Assembly (NCBI GenBank): GCA_946612185.1
Contig: CAMOEP010000069.1
Coordinates: 1 to 9,043 of the forward strand
Direction of reading: 5' to 3'
Source of the DNA: an uncultured Ruminococcus sp.
GTDB lineage: Bacteria > Bacillota > Clostridia > Oscillospirales > Ruminococcaceae
Length of the DNA stretch: 9,043 bases
The notes under the pieces were generated by a model that saw only the letters and a list, made by a program, of their open reading frames with translations, did no database searches and had not been told where the DNA came from. Position numbers and translations under genes: made by a program. Shown one piece after another: positions 6,356 to 9,043 of this stretch (position 1 is its first letter; every line of letters begins with the position of its first letter).

Positions 6356-7846
6356 CGCCTTGTGACCGCCGATAGTCCGGTTGCGGTCTTTTGCGGTAGC
6401 GCCCTCGGTGAAGTTTGTCCCCTTCAGGACGGAGTTTTTGCCAAATTTATGCTTTATCTTCAGCATAGCGTCCTGTAGGGCACGTTCCTTTTCGAGGGCT
6501 TTTTCGTCACTTTCACGCTCTCGAACGTCCGCCTCTGTATCGAACAGGGAAAGCTGCTCGAAGTTCTCAGCTTCCGGTATGTCCTCCTCCGGGATAACGT
6601 TGCAGGCGACCAGATTTATCCGGCGTGCCAGCAGCCCCCTGTCCACGATGCGGTCAAAGAGTATCATCGCCGCATCGACCATTTTTCTGGTGGAGGAGGT
6701 ATGCTTTTCGAGATTCTGAGTGCCATGGGCGTGCTTAGGAACTCGTCTGCCGTAGTGGTCGAGGGTGACTTCTCCCCGATATCTGCCGTTTGACAGACTT
6801 TCCCGGTCGTAACCGATAGTCAGGACTATCTGGTTAGTCACAAGTCCCTTGTCCACCAGGTCAAGGGAAAGCATATCCGCCATTTCCCAGACTATCAGCC
6901 GGGTACGGTCATAACCGCACGGCTCTTGCAGCACTTGCCCGGAGGTAATACTGTTATTGGAGGGCTTGTAGGCTTTAACATCGGCAATGGTCGTAGGTTC
7001 GATGCCCCAGGCGTGGTCGATGAGGAGTTCTGCGTTCTTTCCGAAAGCCTTGTAGATCTTTCCGATATGGTACTTATCCAGTGACCACCTTGCAATGTCG
7101 CCCATAGTATTTATGCCGAGGGATTGCAGTTTTTTAGCCGTTCCAGCGCCTACTCTCCAGAAGTCGGTTATAGGCATATGTCCCCACAGTTTTTCCTTGA
7201 AGATATCCTCGTTCAGCTCAGCGATGCGCACACCGTCGCTGTCCGCCGGGATATGCTTCGCAACGATATCCATAGCCACTTTGCAAAGGAACATATTCGT
7301 GCCGATGCCGGCAGTAGCAGTTATACCGGTGGTGGAAAGCACGTCCTGTATCAGCATACGGGCGAAGCCGTGACCGTCCGTATTATAGGTAGACAGATAG
7401 CCGGTAGCGTCTATGAAAACCTCATCTACAGAGTAGGCGAAGATGTCCTCCGGGGCGACGTATTTCAGATAAATGCCGTAAATCTGGGCACTTGTGCGCA
7501 TATACAGCGACATTCTGGGAGTAGCCACGACGTAGTCAAGGGCGAGGGAGGGATCGGAAAGGAGTTCCTGATAGATAAAACTTTTACCAGTAAGCTGACT
7601 GCCAGGGGACTTCCGCCTTCGCTCAGCGTTCACATGGTTTACCCTTTGCACCACCTCAAAAAGCCTTGCTCTGCCAGAAATACCGTAGCTTTTCAGTGAC
7701 GGTGATACTGCAAGGCATATAGTTTTCTCTGTGCGGCTCTGGTCAGCAACTACAAGATTTGTGTTAAGCGGGTCATACCCACGCTCCACGCACTCAACGC
7801 TTGCGTAGAAGGATTTCAGGTCGATTGCGACGTACACCTTGTTCAT
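6353..7846 (-). CDS. Y-family translesion DNA polymerase (UmuC/DinB superfamily)
   Basis: This 497-residue cytosolic polymerase should insert nucleotides opposite damaged bases. The N-terminal palm motif AIDLKSFYASVE (7-18) supplies catalytic Asp9 and the steric-gate Tyr14. YSVDEVFID (138-146) supplies Asp141 and Glu142. Thus all three metal-binding acids are present and the enzyme is predicted active. A helix-hairpin-helix thumb segment lies at about 229-252 (FWRVGAGTAKKLQSLGINT). The little-finger domain spans roughly 297-420. QLSLF (431-435) is a canonical beta-sliding-clamp motif. The tail KFGKNSVLKG (468-477) to RNRTIGGHKA (488-497) is typical of Firmicutes UvrX/YqjW-like members, which are longer than DinB (about 350-420). 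Low-fidelity mutagenic synthesis is expected from family knowledge. The start at 7846 follows AAGGCGGTG and lies 28 nt after the acetyltransferase stop, so it is probably cotranscribed with that gene. Confidence 0.95.
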   Translation of the reverse strand: MNKVYVAIDLKSFYASVECVERGYDPLNTNLVVADQSRTEKTICLAVSPSLKSYGISGRARLFEVVQRVNHVNAERRRKSPGSQLTGKSFIYQELLSDPSLALDYVVATPRMSLYMRTSAQIYGIYLKYVAPEDIFAYSVDEVFIDATGYLSTYNTDGHGFARMLIQDVLSTTGITATAGIGTNMFLCKVAMDIVAKHIPADSDGVRIAELNEDIFKEKLWGHMPITDFWRVGAGTAKKLQSLGINTMGDIARWSLDKYHIGKIYKAFGKNAELLIDHAWGIEPTTIADVKAYKPSNNSITSGQVLQEPCGYDRTRLIVWEMADMLSLDLVDKGLVTNQIVLTIGYDRESLSNGRYRGEVTLDHYGRRVPKHAHGTQNLEKHTSSTRKMVDAAMILFDRIVDRGLLARRINLVACNVIPEEDIPEAENFEQLSLFDTEADVRERESDEKALEKERALQDAMLKIKHKFGKNSVLKGTNFTEGATAKDRNRTIGGHKA

Positions 7847-7874
7847 AATTCACCGCCTTTACAGGGAGTTATGG

Positions 7875-8375
7875 TCAGTCGAGGAACAGTTCCATGTCGA
7901 TACATTCCCAATCACCGACGGGGAGTTTGCAGATGCGCCTGCCATATTCCTTGAAGCCGAGGGACTGGTAGCACCGAAAAGCCTTTGGATTATTGGCGAA
8001 AACGCCCAGGTCAATTCTTTTAGCTTTAAGATTCTCCCGGACGTACTCAATGCCCAGGAGGAGCATATTTCTGCCGAAGCCGACACCACGCAGGAATGGC
8101 TCTATTATAACAAAACCGAACCGGACGGTAGTATCATCATCGTCCCTGGGGTAGCGGATAATGAAATGCCCGAAGGTATTACCGCACTCGTCAACGCAAG
8201 TCAGGGGAATGAACCGTCCTGATGCTATTTGCTGATCGTAGCTCTGGTTGATGTCGTCGGCTTCCAGGGGATATTTATTGAATCTGTCCGCAGACCATTT
8301 GTAAAGTTCCTCCTCGCTGCTTATCCATGCCTGGATAAAGTCAGCGTCGCTTTTGTAGTATTCTCTCAAGTTCAT
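7875..8375 (-). CDS. GNAT-family N-acetyltransferase
   Basis: This 166-residue cytosolic protein matches the GNAT fold. Motif A, the acetyl-CoA pyrophosphate loop, is RGVGFG (96-101) after the strand VRFGFVIIEPF (84-94). NNPKAFRCYQSLGF (128-141) is the usual C-terminal motif that contacts CoA. It transfers acetyl from acetyl-CoA to an amine; the substrate (ribosomal protein N-terminus, small molecule or other) cannot be told. The start at 8375 has AAGGAGGT (8382-8389) 6 nt upstream and a consensus promoter just behind it. It is the first gene of the operon that continues with the Y-family polymerase. Whether it takes part in DNA damage tolerance or merely shares the promoter is open. Confidence 0.9.
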   Translation of the reverse strand: MNLREYYKSDADFIQAWISSEEELYKWSADRFNKYPLEADDINQSYDQQIASGRFIPLTCVDECGNTFGHFIIRYPRDDDDTTVRFGFVIIEPFLRGVGFGRNMLLLGIEYVRENLKAKRIDLGVFANNPKAFRCYQSLGFKEYGRRICKLPVGDWECIDMELFLD

Positions 8376-8408
8376 TTGCGTACCTCCTTGTATGGTTTTA
8401 ATATATCA

Positions 8409-8436
8409 ATTATACCACATTATCCAAAATTGTCAA
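8409..8436 (-). promoter_or_regulatory. sigma-A promoter with extended -10 for the acetyltransferase-polymerase operon
   Basis: On the - strand TTGACA (8431-8436) is followed after 16 bp by TATAAT (8409-8414). TGG directly before the -10 box makes it an extended -10. The leader would be about 25 nt. I see no LexA-type GAAC...GTTC operator over it. An imperfect dyad, AGCTG/CAGCT with a 3-nt centre (8441-8453), lies 4 nt upstream of the -35 box. Confidence 0.88.
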
Positions 8437-8461
8437 ATCAAGCTGAGCCAGCTTGACCGCA

Positions 8462-8681
8462 TCTCACGTTGGCGCTCGTAAACTCGCTCACCATGTAGAA
8501 ACAGCGCTTTTTCCGTCGCTCAACCAAATTTTGCAGGGTACTAAGTTCTATTCAGGAAATCCTGTAAAGCTGCCATTTTATCGTTCTTCCGGTGAACTCT
8601 GTACCAGTGCAAATTCGGTTGAGCGACGGTAGAAGCGCCGTTTCTACATGGTGAGCGAGCGAAGCAAGCGACAACGTGAGA
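8462..8681. repeat. 220-bp inverted-repeat element (MITE-like or dispersed palindrome)
   Basis: The left arm (8462-8541) and right arm (8601-8681) are inverted copies of each other. They are near-identical over TCTCACGTTG at the outer end, over CTCGCTCACCATGTAGAAAC, over CCGTCGCTCAACC, and over GGTAC at the inner end, with a diverged block of 10-11 bp after the outer end. The central 59 bp show weak further symmetry (TAAGTTC against AGAGTTC). Within the right arm GTAGAA (8629-8634) and TTCTAC (8642-8647) form a smaller hairpin. No transposase and no clear target duplication are visible. On the - strand a frame crosses the right arm and centre to a stop at 8541, without its own start, and may be a decayed remnant. 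The right end touches the acetate kinase terminator. Confidence 0.8.
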
Positions 8682-8728
8682 AAAAAAGCCGCCTGCTGCA
8701 AAGATGCAGACAGACGGCTTGATTTTTT
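8681..8728. terminator. bidirectional terminator after acetate kinase
   Basis: AAGCCG-C-CTG (8686-8695) pairs with CAG-A-CGGCTT (8711-8720), and CTGC with GCAG closes the inside around a short AAAGAT loop. On the - strand seven Ts (8681-8687) follow the stem, a strong signal for the acetate kinase transcript, whose stop lies 26 nt before the stem. On the + strand TTTTTT (8723-8728) follows, so it also blocks rightward transcription from the repeat. Confidence 0.88.
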
Positions 8729-8746
8729 CTGAGATATATAGTATAA

Positions 8747-9043
8747 TTACTTGGAGATGAGTGCGAGAGTATCTCTTGCGATCAGCAGCTCCTCGTTTGT
8801 GGGAACGATCCATACCTCGATCTTGGAATCAGGTGTAGACAGCTTTGTGAGCTTGCCTCTTACGCTGCGGTTGAGTTCCTTGTCGATCTTGATGCCGAAG
8901 TACTCCATATTCTCGCAAACGCCCTCTCTTACTTCCCAGGAGTTCTCACCGATACCGCCTGTGAAGAGGATAGCGTCAACACCGTTCATAGCAGCAGCGT
9001 ATGAACCGATGTACTTCTTGATCTCGTAAACCAGCATATCAGA
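8747..9043 (-). CDS. ackA: acetate kinase, C-terminal part (cut by the window edge)
   Basis: Ninety-eight C-terminal codons are visible of a protein that is normally about 400 residues; the 5' end lies beyond the right edge. The enzyme interconverts acetyl phosphate plus ADP and acetate plus ATP, usually together with phosphotransacetylase, in the ATP-yielding end of fermentation. Conserved family blocks are present: YEIKKYIGSYAAAM, then AILFTGGIGENS of the ASKHA-fold nucleotide site, then VPTNEELLIARDT near the C-terminus, whose PTNEE glutamate helps bind magnesium. The frame continues upstream of the ATG at 9037 with Ser-Asp, so that ATG is internal and not the start. A terminator follows at 8681-8728. 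Confidence 0.95.
   Translation of the reverse strand, partial: SDMLVYEIKKYIGSYAAAMNGVDAILFTGGIGENSWEVREGVCENMEYFGIKIDKELNRSVRGKLTKLSTPDSKIEVWIVPTNEELLIARDTLALISK

Noticed and set aside
7124..7699. 191-codon open frame on the + strand inside the polymerase gene
   Set aside because: It lies antisense to conserved polymerase motifs and has no own ribosome binding site or family pattern.
7839..8222. 127-codon open frame on the + strand opposite the acetyltransferase
   Set aside because: The antisense frame carries the GNAT acetyl-CoA loop, a perfect ribosome binding site and a promoter; this one has none.
8376..8440. LexA (SOS) operator near the polymerase operon promoter
   Set aside because: I looked for GAAC-N4-GTTC-like dyads and found none in the promoter or leader.
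8541..8813. 90-codon open frame on the - strand from acetate kinase through the palindromic element
   Set aside because: Its start lies inside acetate kinase and it runs through a terminator hairpin and both parts of an inverted repeat, so it is not a gene as a whole.
1..9043. CRISPR array, tRNA, rRNA, transposase or phage integrase
   Set aside because: No regularly spaced direct repeats, tRNA-like cloverleaf, rRNA stretch or recombinase motifs were seen anywhere in the window.

Overview
The window looks like chromosomal DNA of a moderate-GC Gram-positive bacterium of the class Clostridia. Oscillospirales/Ruminococcus-like is my best guess. This rests on consensus sigma-A promoters, strong AGGAGGT ribosome binding sites, a Thr/Ala-rich D-Ala-D-Ala carboxypeptidase, a Firmicutes-type Y-family polymerase with a YolD-like partner, and an acetate kinase. 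The taxonomic call is inference; no rRNA or other marker is present.

Left part (1-3390, + strand, cell-envelope supply). A promoter at 209-237 drives a secreted or membrane-anchored serine D-alanyl-D-alanine carboxypeptidase (272-1333). A second, near-consensus promoter at 1356-1385 drives glmS (1441-3279), which makes glucosamine-6-phosphate for peptidoglycan. The glmS leader is only about 50 nt, too short for the glmS ribozyme. A 74-bp imperfect inverted repeat follows glmS.

Middle (3416-5048, + strand). A class I SAM-dependent methyltransferase overlaps by 4 nt (ATGA) with a polytopic membrane protein carrying a DUF1648-like N-terminal motif. The pair ends at a bidirectional terminator shared with the convergent operon that follows.

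Right part (5047-8436, - strand). Reading right to left, one promoter (TTGACA-16-TATAAT, extended -10) precedes five tightly packed genes: a GNAT acetyltransferase, a Y-family translesion DNA polymerase with a beta-clamp motif, two small proteins I do not recognise (164 and 128 aa), and a YolD-like protein. Spacings are 28, 8, 9 and 2 nt. Both unknown genes have ribosome binding sites that include the stop codon of the gene before them. This is probably a DNA-damage-tolerance cassette. The two unknown proteins between polymerase and YolD are the best candidates for something undescribed.

Right end (8437-9043). A 220-bp inverted-repeat element with roughly 80-bp arms (MITE-like or a dispersed palindromic repeat) abuts the bidirectional terminator of acetate kinase. 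Only the C-terminal 98 residues of the kinase are in the window, on the - strand.
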